Shown in pieces: positions 11,986 to 23,988 of a DNA stretch of 64,000 bases. A program made the position numbers and the translations under genes. Position 1 is the first letter of the stretch. The number at the start of each line of letters is the position of its first letter. Where the stretch lies: contig OY754464.1 in the NCBI GenBank assembly GCA_963575645.1, forward strand, positions 72,638,948-72,702,947, in the 5' to 3' direction. This stretch comes from Xanthostigma xanthostigma. Its lineage: Eukaryota > Arthropoda > Insecta > Raphidioptera > Raphidiidae. The notes beneath the pieces are model-generated. The model was not told where the DNA came from. It saw only the letters and a list, made by a program, of their open reading frames with translations, and ran no database searches.

Positions 11986-12763
11986 AGAAGATAATCTACA
12001 GTGCTCACTTAAAAATTCTAAATTTTGTCAATCAGTTTTGTTTTATTTAAATTGTTCGTTTGTTTTCACTATTTTTGAAAATGAAGTACTTTTTTCTAAA
12101 TTATTGTAATATCTGATGTTCTGATAGAATACACCTTGGCACATTTAACAAGATGTTGCGTATTTTTCAGACCTATATGTTTTTCATATGTCGCAAGAAT
12201 TCAGGTTTTTAAGTATTTATCCATGAAAGGCAGTTATACTAGAGGTCATAATTGTGTCATTATTTTCTTTTATCATACTGATGACGGGTGCGTGGATTCA
12301 TTAATGTTTATGATAAACACATTTACAAAATAAAAAAAAAAAAACTTACCTGCAAAGTTGAAACATTTCCATTTTCTTAGATGGAAGCGACATTATCAAG
12401 AACTGTCATTGGTCACAATTCTTGATGTTCATCATTCACACAATGTATTTTTTAACTCACACAAGTAAACACTTAAAACTCACTCCATTTTAAAGCTAAC
12501 ATCATACAAACTGACAATTTGGTTTTAATGGGTATATTCAACCGCCAAATTTCGTTAAAATTGGTCCACACAGTCATATTCGTGAGAAAGAAAAGAGGGA
12601 CAAGTTAACAATAAAATTCCAAACAATCGAGTTGAAGTGATCAACAAGATTAAAGCAAATTACCCACATAACCGTGATTACAGTACTGCGAATATTCGAA
12701 ATTAAGATAATAAAAATATATGTACATCTGTCACTTCATCACGGTTTGAAAACTTTTCTTTTA
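11986..12763. other. No gene recognised
   Basis: No coding region, RNA or clear repeat was found. Confidence 0.35.
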
Positions 12764-13483
12764 AGGCCCCCATACACCTCGTTCTTTTTTGGCAGTTTTA
12801 ACCGCCGGGTAAAACTGTACGGTTAAACACGAACAACGGCCATCCCCATACACCTCGTTCTTTTATGGCAGTTTTAACCGCACGGGTAAAACTGTACGGT
12901 TAATTTAAACACGAACAACGGCCATATCCACACAGAGGCGTAGTTTCGTTAAGTTTTTCTGAAGTCGTGGTTTCATTAATACGATCTGCTTTGATGGAAA
13001 ATACAATAATATTGATATTATTTTATGTTTAATAAACATTAATAAACAATATAATGCAAAAATAATTAATAAAATTGATTGATATTAGTCTAAATTAGAG
13101 TGTTTTATTTGACACCATTATTTTTTCCTCTAAATTAATCAATATGTTTATAGCAATTTTCATTTATTTTTGTCAAAATTGCTTAGCACTAAAACGGTTA
13201 AAATATAAATCAATACTCAAACTAATTACAATCATTTAATTAATATGACTTATTTGCTGTACGTCGCACCACTGAATAAACACGTCGATTCTTATCGGAA
13301 AGCGCCACACATTACGATTTAAAACGACAACCAGCAAACACGTCGTGTTTAAAATCAAGCTTCGGCAGATAAAAAAACTGCCGTGTTTCATCGACAGTTT
13401 TTGCCCATACACTTCGGTTTTGACCGACGTGTTTTATCGTGACGATGAAAACTGCCAAAAAAGAACGAGGTGTATGGGGGCCT
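12764..13483. mobile_element. PIF/Harbinger MITE
   Basis: Inverted ends AGGCCCCCATACACCTCG and its complement are flanked by TTA on both sides, the 3-bp TWA duplication of PIF/Harbinger. The left terminal block of about 70 bp is repeated in tandem (second CCCATACACCTCGTTC near 12845), giving a doubled end on one side. No transposase frame is visible. Confidence 0.85.
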
Positions 13484-14466
13484 TTATAATGGCTAACTTA
13501 TTATGCGAGGTTATGTAACTGAAATCAAATCAAACAGTCAAAAAACTTGATAAAACATAAAACAAGAATCGCATGCCAAAAAACTTTTTGTAAAAGTCCA
13601 GGCTTGGGCATAAAATGGCACAAATTAATTTTAGAATATAATATAGTCCAAAATATTAAAAAACTTCGCCACATCTCCGAACGTGAAAAAAGAAACCTGG
13701 TTTCGTTAGATAATTTGAAATTTTTATAATTTATTTGTTGTATATATGAAAACGTTATTTACATTGACTATTGTAAATTTATTAAATTACTTTTTGTGAT
13801 ATTTTTTGTTTAATTAGTATATTATCAAAAATAATGGTAACTATTGTTTAATAATTATAATTTGAAAATGTAATAATTAAAATAAAAATAAAACAATACT
13901 TTTTAAATGCTGATACATTTTCTTAACACATACCTTACAAGACCGCGCACACTATACCTGCATGTACCAGAAAAGCCTGTTCGTGAAGGTACCCATGTTA
14001 TTTAACGGAGTAGCCCACATTAGACCAGCACTTGCAACTAACAATGACCCGCAGAGCAAATAGTGTACAATTTTGATCTGCAAATTTCGCCTGGCCATAC
14101 TGGACCGACTTAGTCTTGTGTTTTAATTCTACTTTTGGTACTGTAGATGAGAAGGAATGATATCCAATAGTTCATTGAATCTGTATTGTGACATTCGGAA
14201 ATATTGAAAGAATGTCTGCTCCATATTACTGCCTCTTTCCATTGATAAAGAGAACCCAAAACTTTTTTCCTCTATTTTCTCCTGGTTTCTTTCTCTTCAC
14301 AAAACATCGACAAACTAAAAACATCTTCCACCGAACTAAACACTCTTACTAACTTCACCTGTGTGTAATTATGTATGTATCTACCTTATGGAATCTTTAA
14401 ATTTAATTTTCACTCACTTACAGACGTCTGAATAATTTGAAATTTTGCACACGTATTAATGGACTA
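13484..14466. other. No gene recognised
   Basis: AT-rich to about 13920, then more mixed sequence to 14466. No frame, splice pattern or repeat that I can support. Confidence 0.35.
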
Positions 14467-14676
14467 AGAGCTGGCTACGGAGAAAATGGGTGACTTGGTG
14501 CAGAGCTGAAAATTTGCAGAATAATAGGAGATAGTATAAGTAAGTAGGGAAAAAATAGCCAGAAGGCTAGGCAGAAGATAAAGAGCCGCCAGAAGGCGCT
14601 AATGTTGCGAAAAATCAGTGCACTTCTGGCAATTTCTATACTTATTCTGTAATTCAAAACTAGATTATATATTATA

Positions 14677-15161
14677 CAGATTGTATCAAATCAAAACAGT
14701 CCATAGAACATTCTGTGTGTAAGACAGAGACGATATTATATAAAGCACTAAAGCAGTAAGTAAGAATGAGATAAATGATCGCTAATAGTTACTGTGGTTA
14801 TACAATCTGATAGTATCGTCTTTGTTTTTAGACAGTAAAAATCACAATTTTATCAAATGTCAGTATTCACTAGTGAAATTATTGATAAAATGGCTATTTA
14901 TACTGTTCGGGAAAAAATCCAAATAATCAAATGGTTTTATGGTGGTAATTCAACCGCCAACATAATAAATTTATTTGTAGTTGTTTTAATTGATAAATTG
15001 GTAAAAAGATTTACAATGTACGTAATTATTTATTTACGTAACCACAGTAACTATATTAGCGATCATTTATCTCATTCTTACTTACTGCTTTAGATCTTTA
15101 TATATCGTTTCTGTCTTACACACAGAATGTCCTATGGACCGTTTTGATTTGATACAATCTG
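14677..15161 (+). mobile_element. Tc1/mariner-superfamily remnant with HTH fragment
   Basis: CAGATTGTATCAAATC at the left and its complement at the right, each flanked by TA, with arms of about 120 bp (14677-14800 and 15039-15161). Inside, a frame from 14890 reads MAIYTVREKIQIIKWFYGG, the start of the helix-turn-helix (DUF4817-like) domain at the N-terminus of many insect mariner-like transposases. The rest of the transposase is missing. Confidence 0.65.
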
Positions 15162-15386
15162 TATCGAAGAATCTCGCTAGAGATTCTTTTCTGTGCTAAA
15201 TGCCAACGAATGAATCTCTAGCGTATTCTTATACATTGATTTTGCCTTTGTCCCATATAACGCCGTGTATATGAAGCAAGTTTCCAAGTTTTATAGTTCT
15301 GTGACCACGTGACTTTCATAGGACCGATTTTTCGTATCACCCATATATACTTCTGTACCATAATAACAGCGTATACTGTGTGAGTG

Positions 15387-15463
15387 CCTGTGGACGAGCG
15401 GGTTACGACGTAGGCTAGTAATAACTAATAACAGGGTCTTGAGTTCGATCCCCGCCAGCATCA
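15387..15463 (+). pseudogene. tRNA-like (class II) pseudogene or SINE head
   Basis: A-box-like TGGACGAGCGGGTTACG and B-box-like AGTTCGATCCC are spaced as in tRNAs with a long variable arm, and the first and last seven bases pair in part. A T-rich stretch follows. It is not a clean tRNA. Confidence 0.4.
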
Positions 15464-16172
15464 TTGGAAAAAATTTTTTTTCAATTTTTAATTTTTTTAT
15501 GTTTTTAATTGTTTTTTTTTATTTTTAATTTATTTTCTCAATTTTTTTCTCATATATTTTAATTTCTTTTTTAATTTTTAATTTTTTTTATTTTCTTGTT
15601 TTTTGAAAAATTCACTCGTCAAATCTTTTATTAAAAAATAACAAAATATATGATTGAAGTTAGATTTAAATAAATTAATTTATTAAAAAACATATTTATT
15701 ATAAAAAGTGCAACAAAAATTAAAAAGTGAAAAGATTACGAAGTGAAACTTCTTTTTTTAATGCAAAATAAGTATTTTACAAATGATATGAAAAAAAATT
15801 TGTATTTTTAATGGTGGGCCTTGTTCATTGATTTTTTTTTCATGCCTTCAAAATGTGCCTTCATGGAATCTTCAAGAATATCCATATTTCAAATGAATAT
15901 AAATAAAAAAAAAAAAACTAAAAAAAAAAAATATATACGCGTCGACTTGAGAACCTCCTCCGTTTTTGTTTTTCGTCGGTTAATAAAAAAGAATCATGTA
16001 TTACAGAGCATAGACTTGTTATAGCTCATTTTTATTTTTAATAGACTTCACATGGATTGTTTACAAATTGAATGTCATGGTATTCGCATGGAGGTGTGAT
16101 GAGCCGATTGCACCACTAGGTGTTGCACCGCGGCAGCACTGGACTACGCGGCAAAATATAAATGCACTTTTG

Positions 16173-16262
16173 TAGTACTGTTTGTTAAATGAGAAGTAAA
16201 AATCAAAAGTCGATTATTGCAATTTCTATAACCGACTTTTGATTGTTACTTCTTATTTAACA
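16173..16262. repeat. Hairpin with 27-bp arms
   Basis: GTTAAATGAGAAGTAAAAAT then CAAAAGTCG is mirrored after a spacer of about 20 bp by CGACTTTTGATTG and ACTTCTTATTTAAC. Confidence 0.65.
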
Positions 16263-16480
16263 AAATACATGAGAGACGCGCTCGAAACCACAGTTGCATG
16301 GAGTAAGGATCGTGTTGTTTTTTACAATACATATTCTAATTTCGGAGATTCATTGCATTTAAATACAACAATATGAACACTTTTATTGCATTTAAATACA
16401 ACAATATAAAAAATGTACATATGTTTATTTTGGAGGAAAAATAAAAATAATGTCTCACACTTTGGAAAAAGACGTGAAAT

Positions 16481-17032
16481 CTTAAAAAAAAAACTTCGGA
16501 GAAGTAAAAACTTCGTTCTGTGCTAAATTCAAAAACTTGAGGCGACTGAATCTTAAGATTATAACTTAAAAAAAAAGAATTTCGAGGCAGACAAGAAATT
16601 GAAATCAAGCTCGAAATTCTGTGCGTAAGACGTCGAAAAAAAATGAATTTCGAGGCAGACAAGGAATTGAAATCCAACCTTGAAATTCTGTGCTTATAAA
16701 AGCTACAAGAGCAACAGCAAAAAAAAGTGCACAGACGGCGTTTTTTTAGTGATAACTAAAGGAGTTATGCGAACACCGTCTTTGCATTTTTTTTGCTGTT
16801 GCTCTTGTAGCTTTTATAAGCACAGAATTTCAAGGTTGGATTTCAATTCCTTGTCTGCCTCGAAATTCATTTTTTTTCGACGTCTTACGCACAGAATTTC
16901 GAGCTTGATTTCAATTTCTTGTCTGCCTCGAAATTCTTTTTTTTTAAGTTATAATCTTAAGATTCAGTCGCCTCAAGTTTTTGAATTTAGCACAGAACGA
17001 AGTTTTTACTTCTCCGAAGTTTTTTTTTTAAG
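16481..17032. repeat. 552-bp near-perfect palindrome
   Basis: Two arms of about 255 bp, mirrored almost without mismatch, with a loop of about 35 bp near 16740-16775. Each arm holds two similar units starting AATTTCGAGGCAGACAAG. The same peptide is therefore readable on both strands, an artefact of symmetry. It may be a recent foldback insertion, or a source of long double-stranded RNA if transcribed. Confidence 0.85.
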
Positions 17033-17038
17033 ATATAT

Positions 17039-17313
17039 TATACATTATATAGTTCTAAGGGCATACTGAAAATTCAAACATGATATAATAATTACATTCG
17101 ACAAATATTCAAAATTATTAATGACATTTTGATAGAAATAAAATTAATCGTCATCTATTTTCATTAATAAAATTACGTTGTTATAACAACGTAATTTTAT
17201 TAATTTATTTAATTTTATTTCTATCAAAATGACATTAATAATTTTGAATATTTGTCGAATGTAATTATTATATCATGTTTGAATTTTCAGTATGCCCTTA
17301 GAACTATATAATG
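17039..17313. mobile_element. 275-bp palindromic MITE
   Basis: Arms of about 110 bp, nearly identical and inverted: TATAGTTCTAAGGGCATACT at the left and its complement at the right. The centre is GTTATAACAAC. Confidence 0.75.
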
Positions 17314-17525
17314 TATAATATATATAATCTAGTTTTGAATTACAGAATAAGTATAGAAATTGCCAGAAGTGCACTGATTTTTCGCAACATTAGCGCCTTC
17401 TGGCGGCTCTTTATCTTCCGCCTAACCTTCTGGCAATTTTTTCCCTACTTACTTGTACTATCTCCTATTATTCTGCAAATTTTCAGCTCTGCACCGAGTC
17501 ACCCATTTTCTCTGTAGCCAGCTCT

Positions 17526-18258
17526 CCGTCTATAAGAACCCATGACAATACAATAATTTGTATAAAAATATAAATAATTTATATCAACACTGACAAACAA
17601 ATGAACCTATTTTAAGCTTCTAGACGCTTTTGAGTTTTGTCATTATTTCACGTGAAGGCGTCACCTAATTGTGGAGTCCTATTTTGATGCACAATTATTT
17701 TCTGTCACCAGATGTCAGCATCAAAATCTGTAATTTTATATTTCTCAATTTTACCCCGTTTTTAAAACTTTAAAAAGAAACATCATTTTGTAATGAAATT
17801 TTTATAATAAACAATACATTATTTACATAAAAAAAACTATAAGATAATTTTTTATAAGGACATTACAACTATTATTTTCATAAATGTTTAGTTAGTAATA
17901 ACTTAAGATAATTAACTTAATAAAAATAATTCCCACGTAGTTTTTAAGCGTAAGCATTTTTACTATAAACAAAAGAGATGCAGCTATTAAAATAGTTTTT
18001 AAATGATACTCATAGTTTATTCAGTTACGACATTTGAGCAAATGAACCAAACAAAAAGATTAAAATGTGACAACCGAACAAATGCCGGACATTGAACATT
18101 GAATAGTAGAGCGTTTTTACAGTTTTGCAAAGTATAGTACATACAGTGTCCTACAGATTTTGTTTGCCGCCTTATATTTCAATCATCTACGAATTTATCT
18201 TACTCCAAACAAGTTTATTGAGTCAGATTGTTTTTAAAAAGAATAGGTACATATTGGC
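17526..18258. other. No gene recognised
   Basis: AT-rich; no feature supported. Confidence 0.35.
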
Positions 18259-19447
18259 TAGTGATGGGAATAATCGAGATATTTCGATAATCGAGACATT
18301 AGTAATCGAATGATTCCAATAATAATAATACATTTATTTCAATAAATAATCGAATGATTGCCATAATCGAAACATTTTACTAATTTAGTAGTTTGCGCCT
18401 TAGACGGCAACGTTGATTTGAAATAATTGAATTATATTGCTCTCTCTCTCCGCTCAATGCAAGGATTCTCGATTCAAATAAATTCATTATCCATCGTCGC
18501 TACTCGCTACTGCAGGGAACCGAGCAAGATAGATACTACTGAATTAGTAGTATCTATCTCATAAGTCACAACTAGTGATGTGCCGGATCGTTAAAAATGT
18601 ATATTCGTGGATACAGATCTTAACTTTCTTAGAGTACGCGGCGGTAAATATTGCACATCGACCTTTGGAAAGAGACTATCTGTTATGGGAAAAAGTTATT
18701 GACCTCTTTAAGAGTTAACTCTTGTACTGGAGCCAATTTATATAATGTTTCAGTTCACTTATGTAACAGAATAGTTTTAATTTTAAATACCATTTGTAAT
18801 AATAATTCATTCCTAATTTGAACGTTAAATAAATAACTAAGATAAAAGCTTCTGGTGTATTATTTTCTATAATATCTTAAGGATATTACAACTCTCATAA
18901 CAGATTGTCTCTTTCCAAAGATCGATGTGCAATATCTCATTATAGTAAAGATAGTTGATTTAGTACCTTTGAGTTATGTACTATTAGTATGGTACTCACT
19001 ACGATAAATGTTTGCAATATAAAGGTGCCAAATACGATTTAAAAAAATAAAAAATAATCTGAATGGAATTTAACAGGTTTTCATTATTACCTAATCACCT
19101 ATATATATATAAAATTGCACTTATGAATTGAAAATTAATAAGGTAAAAGATCCGCCAAAAACTAACGGATACGGATACAGATCTTTCTTCTCTCTCGGAT
19201 ATCCGGCACATCACTAGTCACAAGACACATTAGTAGTATCTATCTCGCTCGGTTCCCTGCAGCACAACTTGTGTGCAATGTAGCTGCTAGCTGTTGATCG
19301 GCTACTATGTTCCCTCTCGAATCTCGATTATTACAGTAGTACTTATTAGTAGTGTTTCGTAGTGTTCCGTTCCGATACATGCATTCATTCGAATAATTTT
19401 AGTAGTAATTCGATTCGGTAATTAATTTCGATTTATTCCCATCACTA
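18259..19447. mobile_element. hAT-like element, outer
   Basis: Ends TAGTGATGGGAATAA and TTATTCCCATCACTA. The flanking 8-mers ATATTGGC (18251-18258) and ATAGTGGC (19448-19455) agree at 7 of 8 positions. A further inverted pair (CTGCAGGGAACCGAGC and complement) lies inside. A second hAT element is nested within. Confidence 0.75.
18573..19216. mobile_element. hAT-like element nested in the previous one
   Basis: Ends TAGTGATGTGCCGGATC and GATATCCGGCACATCACTA. The flanks GTCACAAC and GTCACAAG agree at 7 of 8. Its own interior has an inverted pair (GCACATCGACCTTTGGAAAG near 18653, complement near 18912), possibly a third layer. Confidence 0.78.
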
Positions 19448-20278
19448 ATAGTGGCAGCGGCATTGTGCGACTGTCGAAAGCAGTAATGCGAGAAGAGACG
19501 CGTAGACCTCTCCAGCACTGACAGAAATTGAGACAGTCCTAACTGAATAAACTGTTATATTAATACAATGTACATTGTTAATTGGTCCATTTTTTAATAA
19601 ATTCAAACGAATCGCAGTTTATACTAATTATAACATTTATGGTAAAAAAATATCACAAAATCCGAAAAATTATAAATTCTCACTGTAAATTTCTGGCTAA
19701 TTAAAAATAAAATAAAAATTGTTTCATTGATGACTTAATATTATATGCCATTAGAGATTTGTTAAACTCAAAATACTTTATTTATACACTAATTATAATA
19801 GTCAAGGAAGCTTAAAACTTTATCAAAATCAGATGAAAAAATAAACAATAATAAGTTTAAATATTTTAAAGATTTAGGAAGTACAAAATTTTACTAGTTA
19901 CCACGGCCATCAGTGTAGAATACTGATTTCTATATTTTGGTAATACAGAAAAATACATCCTGCATTAATTCGTATAAAAATACGGTGTAAATTACTTAAA
20001 AAATACTCAAATACTAATTTTTGTAATATAAAAAAAAATCAGTTCATATATTTTACAGGCCTTTTGTAACAGATTCTGAGAATTCTATAGTTTAATATAC
20101 AAATGACGTTGGGATTGCGCGCCATATTTGCTGCCATTTTGTTTAAATTATACTAGACTACTAGAGTATGCTAGCGAAATATTCATATTTTTTATCAGTT
20201 TACAGAAAAATGTCGTTTTTATTACAATCATATACCTATTGTATGTTGGCAAAAAGAACCAAATTAAATTAGTTTTTA
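19448..20278. other. No gene recognised
   Basis: AT-rich spacer; no coding or RNA feature supported. Confidence 0.35.
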
Positions 20279-20608
20279 AAGTGAAACTTTTATTCTATCG
20301 CCCCGAATTTTTCTGGCCGTCTGTTGCATGTCTGTTGCATTACAGGCGGCCGCGGAGTAGGGGTAAAGTGAAAGGCGCTCAGAGTAGGCGCTCGGTAGAG
20401 CAGCCAAGGCCAATATGGCGGCGCCCATGGTTAGCATCAGCTGACCGTGTAGTATGTATAACACATAGTCAGTCTGTCATGCGGGCAAGTGCTGTACAGT
20501 GTTTACATGTTTTTATTCGTGTATTCATGTGAATATTGTTGTTTATAATTAATCGTGATGGGTAAGTGTCCACAATCCAACGCCTACAATCCAATAAAAG
20601 TTTCACTT
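20279..20608. mobile_element. GC-rich MITE with AAGTGAAACTTTTATT ends
   Basis: AAGTGAAACTTTTATT at the left is matched by AATAAAAGTTTCACTT at the right. The interior is unusually GC-rich for the region (GGCGGCCGCGG near 20344), which makes coding-like open frames that I do not accept as genes. Confidence 0.65.
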
Positions 20609-21869
20609 GCGTCGTGGTTTCTTAAAACCACACAACTGTTTTTTTATTTTGCTTTTCGATAGTTTTCAAGGGAATTAATTCATGAAACGAATTATGTATG
20701 TACTGGTTCACATAAACGCTGATGACTTTAGCTATTTAGCGTCTATAAACTACAATTGTCCGTCTTAATCTATTAAGACTGCACATATTTTTATGAGCCA
20801 CAAGTTGAACACACGGTATTATCGAAAACAAGCGCAATCAGGCGCCATCTTTTGTAACAGTCTAAATTTCCTCTAAGCGATTACAATTTTGTTACTGGAA
20901 ATTTTTCAATTTTTTATTTTGAACAATTTTATTTTTGCATTTGTGCAGTGAAAGTGCTTCTTATTTGTTTTCAGGAGCCAAAATTGCGCATGCGCAGATT
21001 AAAAGTTAAATGTATTCGTCCCTTGAGAAATTCTTTCCAGGTCAAAAGTGAGTGAAAGTGGTGCCATCTGACGCGATTATTGTAAACTATATCTGACAGT
21101 TCACCTAACCTACAACACCCATTTAAAGTGTGTTTGTAAGTATTTAATCTTTTTCTTCCAATGCACTTATCGCAAATAAAGATGAGTGTTACTCGGTCAG
21201 AAAGTTGGTGTTTGCGGATCAATTTTCCGCCCTAGTAGCAATGCACAATTTTATTTTTTCGTTAAGGGCACCTTCCTTTTCCGTTATGGCCGGTACTTTC
21301 TAATTCCAAATAATTATGCACAATATTATAATAGTACAAAATGTGTAATAAACAAACACCGTTTTCATAAATAATTAAAAATAATATATCAAGATTTACA
21401 TTATTTAATTTTACTTAATTCTTCCCTTTGCAGAATGTCTTTTAACATTGCATAAATACGATTATTTTAGTCATTTTACTTAGCTACTACTGTGGACCAA
21501 TATTTATTAATGACTATTTGTTTTTTTTAATTTATTTAAACAACAATATTTATAGTTTTATTTTAATTTCCATGAGTGACCACTAAAAATCCGTTTAGAT
21601 ACGACAAATCACATATTCTTAAATAATTTCAAAATACATTTTTCTTTACATATACTTCAAATTAACTAGATTTTGTTTAAATATTCAACACGCAGTATAT
21701 TTTTTAACATTCTGGAAAATATTAACTGAAAATAAACAACAATCACATTAATTTTGATTTGACAAACATTACGCTCACATCATCTAATCTTACATCAAAA
21801 GCAACGAATTTAGTTTATTCCCGCCAATTGGTGGATAAGATCAACGATTCCAGCATTTCACAAACAAAA
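20609..21869. other. No gene recognised
   Basis: No supported gene. GCGCATGCGC at about 20986 is a short palindromic word only. Confidence 0.35.
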
Positions 21870-22757
21870 ATGGGCGTGTTTGGCCGAAGTAAGTACTTAC
21901 TAAATTTTAAGTCACTCACTATACTTACAAAATTTTCGGCCGGGACACAAAATAAGTGCTAACGCAGTAAGCATGGCTTAATATAAGACGCCATTTTGCT
22001 TATTGTTGATGTAAACAAAACAGACAAGAACAGACCTGTCATTGTTCAGATACACAAGCACTCAATTTAATAATTTAAGACGTAAAAATTAGTTGACAGT
22101 GAAAAACTGGTGTGTATAATAACGTATCATAGAATTTTCTAAAATGAGTTCTAATGTTACGTTAAGCCAGTAAGTCTGTCCTGGCCGAAAAGCGCTATAG
22201 TCAGCTTATAAGATTTTAATTTTTTTATGCTAACTGGCTTACTAAGGGTGCGTTCCGATATACACTGGGAGCACTGCCCAGTGCTCTTACTGTAGAAAAA
22301 TTCGTTCCGTTATGAACGCCAGTATACTGCCGCAGTACCCTAGGGAAATATGTGACGTCATAAATAACCATATATTTCTACTGCGAGCACTGGCGTTTTC
22401 GAGGTAAGGTACTCGCCAGTACTTTGATCACGTGATCAGTCAAAGCCGCTTGAGTGCTAAACAGTTGACATTAAAAATTCTGAAATTATTTTGGACTTCT
22501 GAAAATAATGGAAAATTTGCAAAAATTGAGCTTATTTAATTAGAAATCTTTAATACGCTCATTTGCAAACTGCGTCAAAAAACGATGCTGACAGTATACT
22601 GGAGTGCGTTCCGTTTTAAATAGTAACCAGTATTACTGGCTATAAAGGAACGGCTTCACAGTATACTGAATTGACGTCACACTGTACAGTGCTCCCAGTG
22701 TATATCGGAACGCACCCTAAGTATAGTAAGTACTTACTTCGGCCAAACACGCCCAAT
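21870..22757. mobile_element. Inverted-repeat element with nested Harbinger MITE
   Basis: TGGGCGTGTTTGGCCGAAGT followed by AAGTACTTACTA at 21870-21901 is mirrored at 22725-22756. The flanking duplication is unclear. The interior repeats TGGCCGAA near 22181. Confidence 0.6.
22246..22717. mobile_element. PIF/Harbinger MITE nested in the previous element
   Basis: Ends GGGTGCGTTCCGATATACAC and the complement, about 33 bp, flanked by TAA on both sides, the TWA duplication of PIF/Harbinger. The words CAGTGCT and CAGTATACTG repeat inside. Confidence 0.85.
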
Positions 22758-23165
22758 GTCATAGCAGCTTGAACATTGTATGTTTTATAACCTCAAATTA
22801 ACTTTAAAGTACAGACGAATAGAACTTTATAGAAGAAATAATTAATAAAATGTTGATTTTATTGACAATGAGCTCTCTAGCGAATTAGAAATAAAAAGTG
22901 TGCCCCTACATCGTGGATGGAACAACCTCTTTTGGACGAAAAACTACCCCTGGTGGAGATCTGTTTCGAATTTTCCTCATTGATCTTCTAAATCGCTACT
23001 CGGGCGAAAAAATATTATACAACCAAAAAATTAGAGCAGTGACTGAAATTCAGAATACTGTTTTAGAAACAAAATATATTTTAAACAAAATTTCATCCAA
23101 AACAACAGAAGATTGAATATCTATGAGACTGATACACACCGAGTGAAAAAGAATAAAGGCGTAAG

Positions 23166-23322
23166 CAGTGCCGTAACTAGAGCGGTGCCCAGGCACAAGG
23201 CGCAGACCCTGGAGGGGCGCAGAAATGATCAGACCAAGACCAAGTTTTAAGATAAGAACATTTTTAAGGGGCGCAGTTATAGAAGTTCGCATCGGGCGCA
23301 TAAATGGCTAGTTACAGCACTG
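23166..23322. mobile_element. Short hAT-like MITE (157 bp)
   Basis: Ends CAGTGCCGTAACTAG and CTAGTTACAGCACTG. Flanking 8-mers GGCGTAAG and GACGTTAG agree at 6 of 8. CAGTG ends are typical of hAT. Confidence 0.65.
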
Positions 23323-23450
23323 GACGTTAGGAAACTTACGTACATATCAATATTTATCTGCACTTACAGTAATTGATAAATCAGAGCACTCTTGCAAAAC
23401 AAGATTATTTACTTTAGAACTAAAGTCAAACTCGCAATTGCGTTGTATGT

Positions 23451-23988
23451 GCTAGGAAAGTATCTTTGACATGCTATATTTGCGCCATCTCGTGCTTGAT
23501 TTTTTAAAATCTGGTTCACTCAAAACTTACAAACACATGGAAACCAGCTTTATTCTTAACAATAAAAAATATTTAAGCACAATGTCAGTACAAAAAATAC
23601 ATAAATGATATACATTTTTTATTTCAAAATTTTTTAAATCTTGTTTTCGTTAGCATTTATGATATTTTTCATGTATTTAATAATGATTACAGACGTAAAA
23701 TAAAATTTAATTACCCTTGACGACGTACTGCTACAGTCCATTTTTTTCCCTCTCTAATTCATAAGAAAATCCAGGAAAACGGTGGAATTGTAATTCTGGA
23801 TTTTTAGTTGGTGTATCTTTACAATCAACAACACAGCACTTCCGATTTGATAGCTTTTATTCAACAATTAATCCTTATTAAAATGCACGTATAACATATT
23901 ATGACACTAATGTTGTGGCTGAACCAGAATTAAAAAAAAAAAAAAAAAAAAAAAAAACAGATCGGGTGTCAAAAGATACTTTCCTAGC
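23451..23988. mobile_element. MITE with GCTAGGAAAGTATCTT ends
   Basis: GCTAGGAAAGTATCTTTGAC is mirrored at the right end by GTCAAAAGATACTTTCCTAGC. A run of about 24 A lies just inside the right end (23933-23957). The flanking duplication is not clear. Confidence 0.6.

Larger units (their letters stand above)
14467..17525. mobile_element. Composite foldback element of 3.06 kb with several nested elements
   Basis: Inverted arms of about 220 bp: AGAGCTGGCTACGGAGAAAA at 14467 matches the complement ending CTGTAGCCAGCTCT at 17525, with high identity inward to 14690 and 17302. Between the arms lie a mariner remnant (14677-15161), a tRNA-like sequence (15387), a small hairpin (16173), a 552-bp palindrome (16481) and a 275-bp palindrome (17039). 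The middle 15470-15790 is T- and A-rich with no gene. Confidence 0.65.

Noticed and set aside
16336-17069. Two frames on opposite strands with the same 60-residue peptide
   Set aside because: A result of the palindrome's symmetry; low-complexity, no family resemblance.
20128-20532. 134-residue plus-strand frame with basic GC-rich tail
   Set aside because: Most of it lies in the GC-rich MITE at 20279-20608; no family resemblance and no splice context.
22898-23116. 72-residue plus-strand frame, partly helical
   Set aside because: Vaguely like accessory proteins of transposons, but too short and with no recognisable motif.
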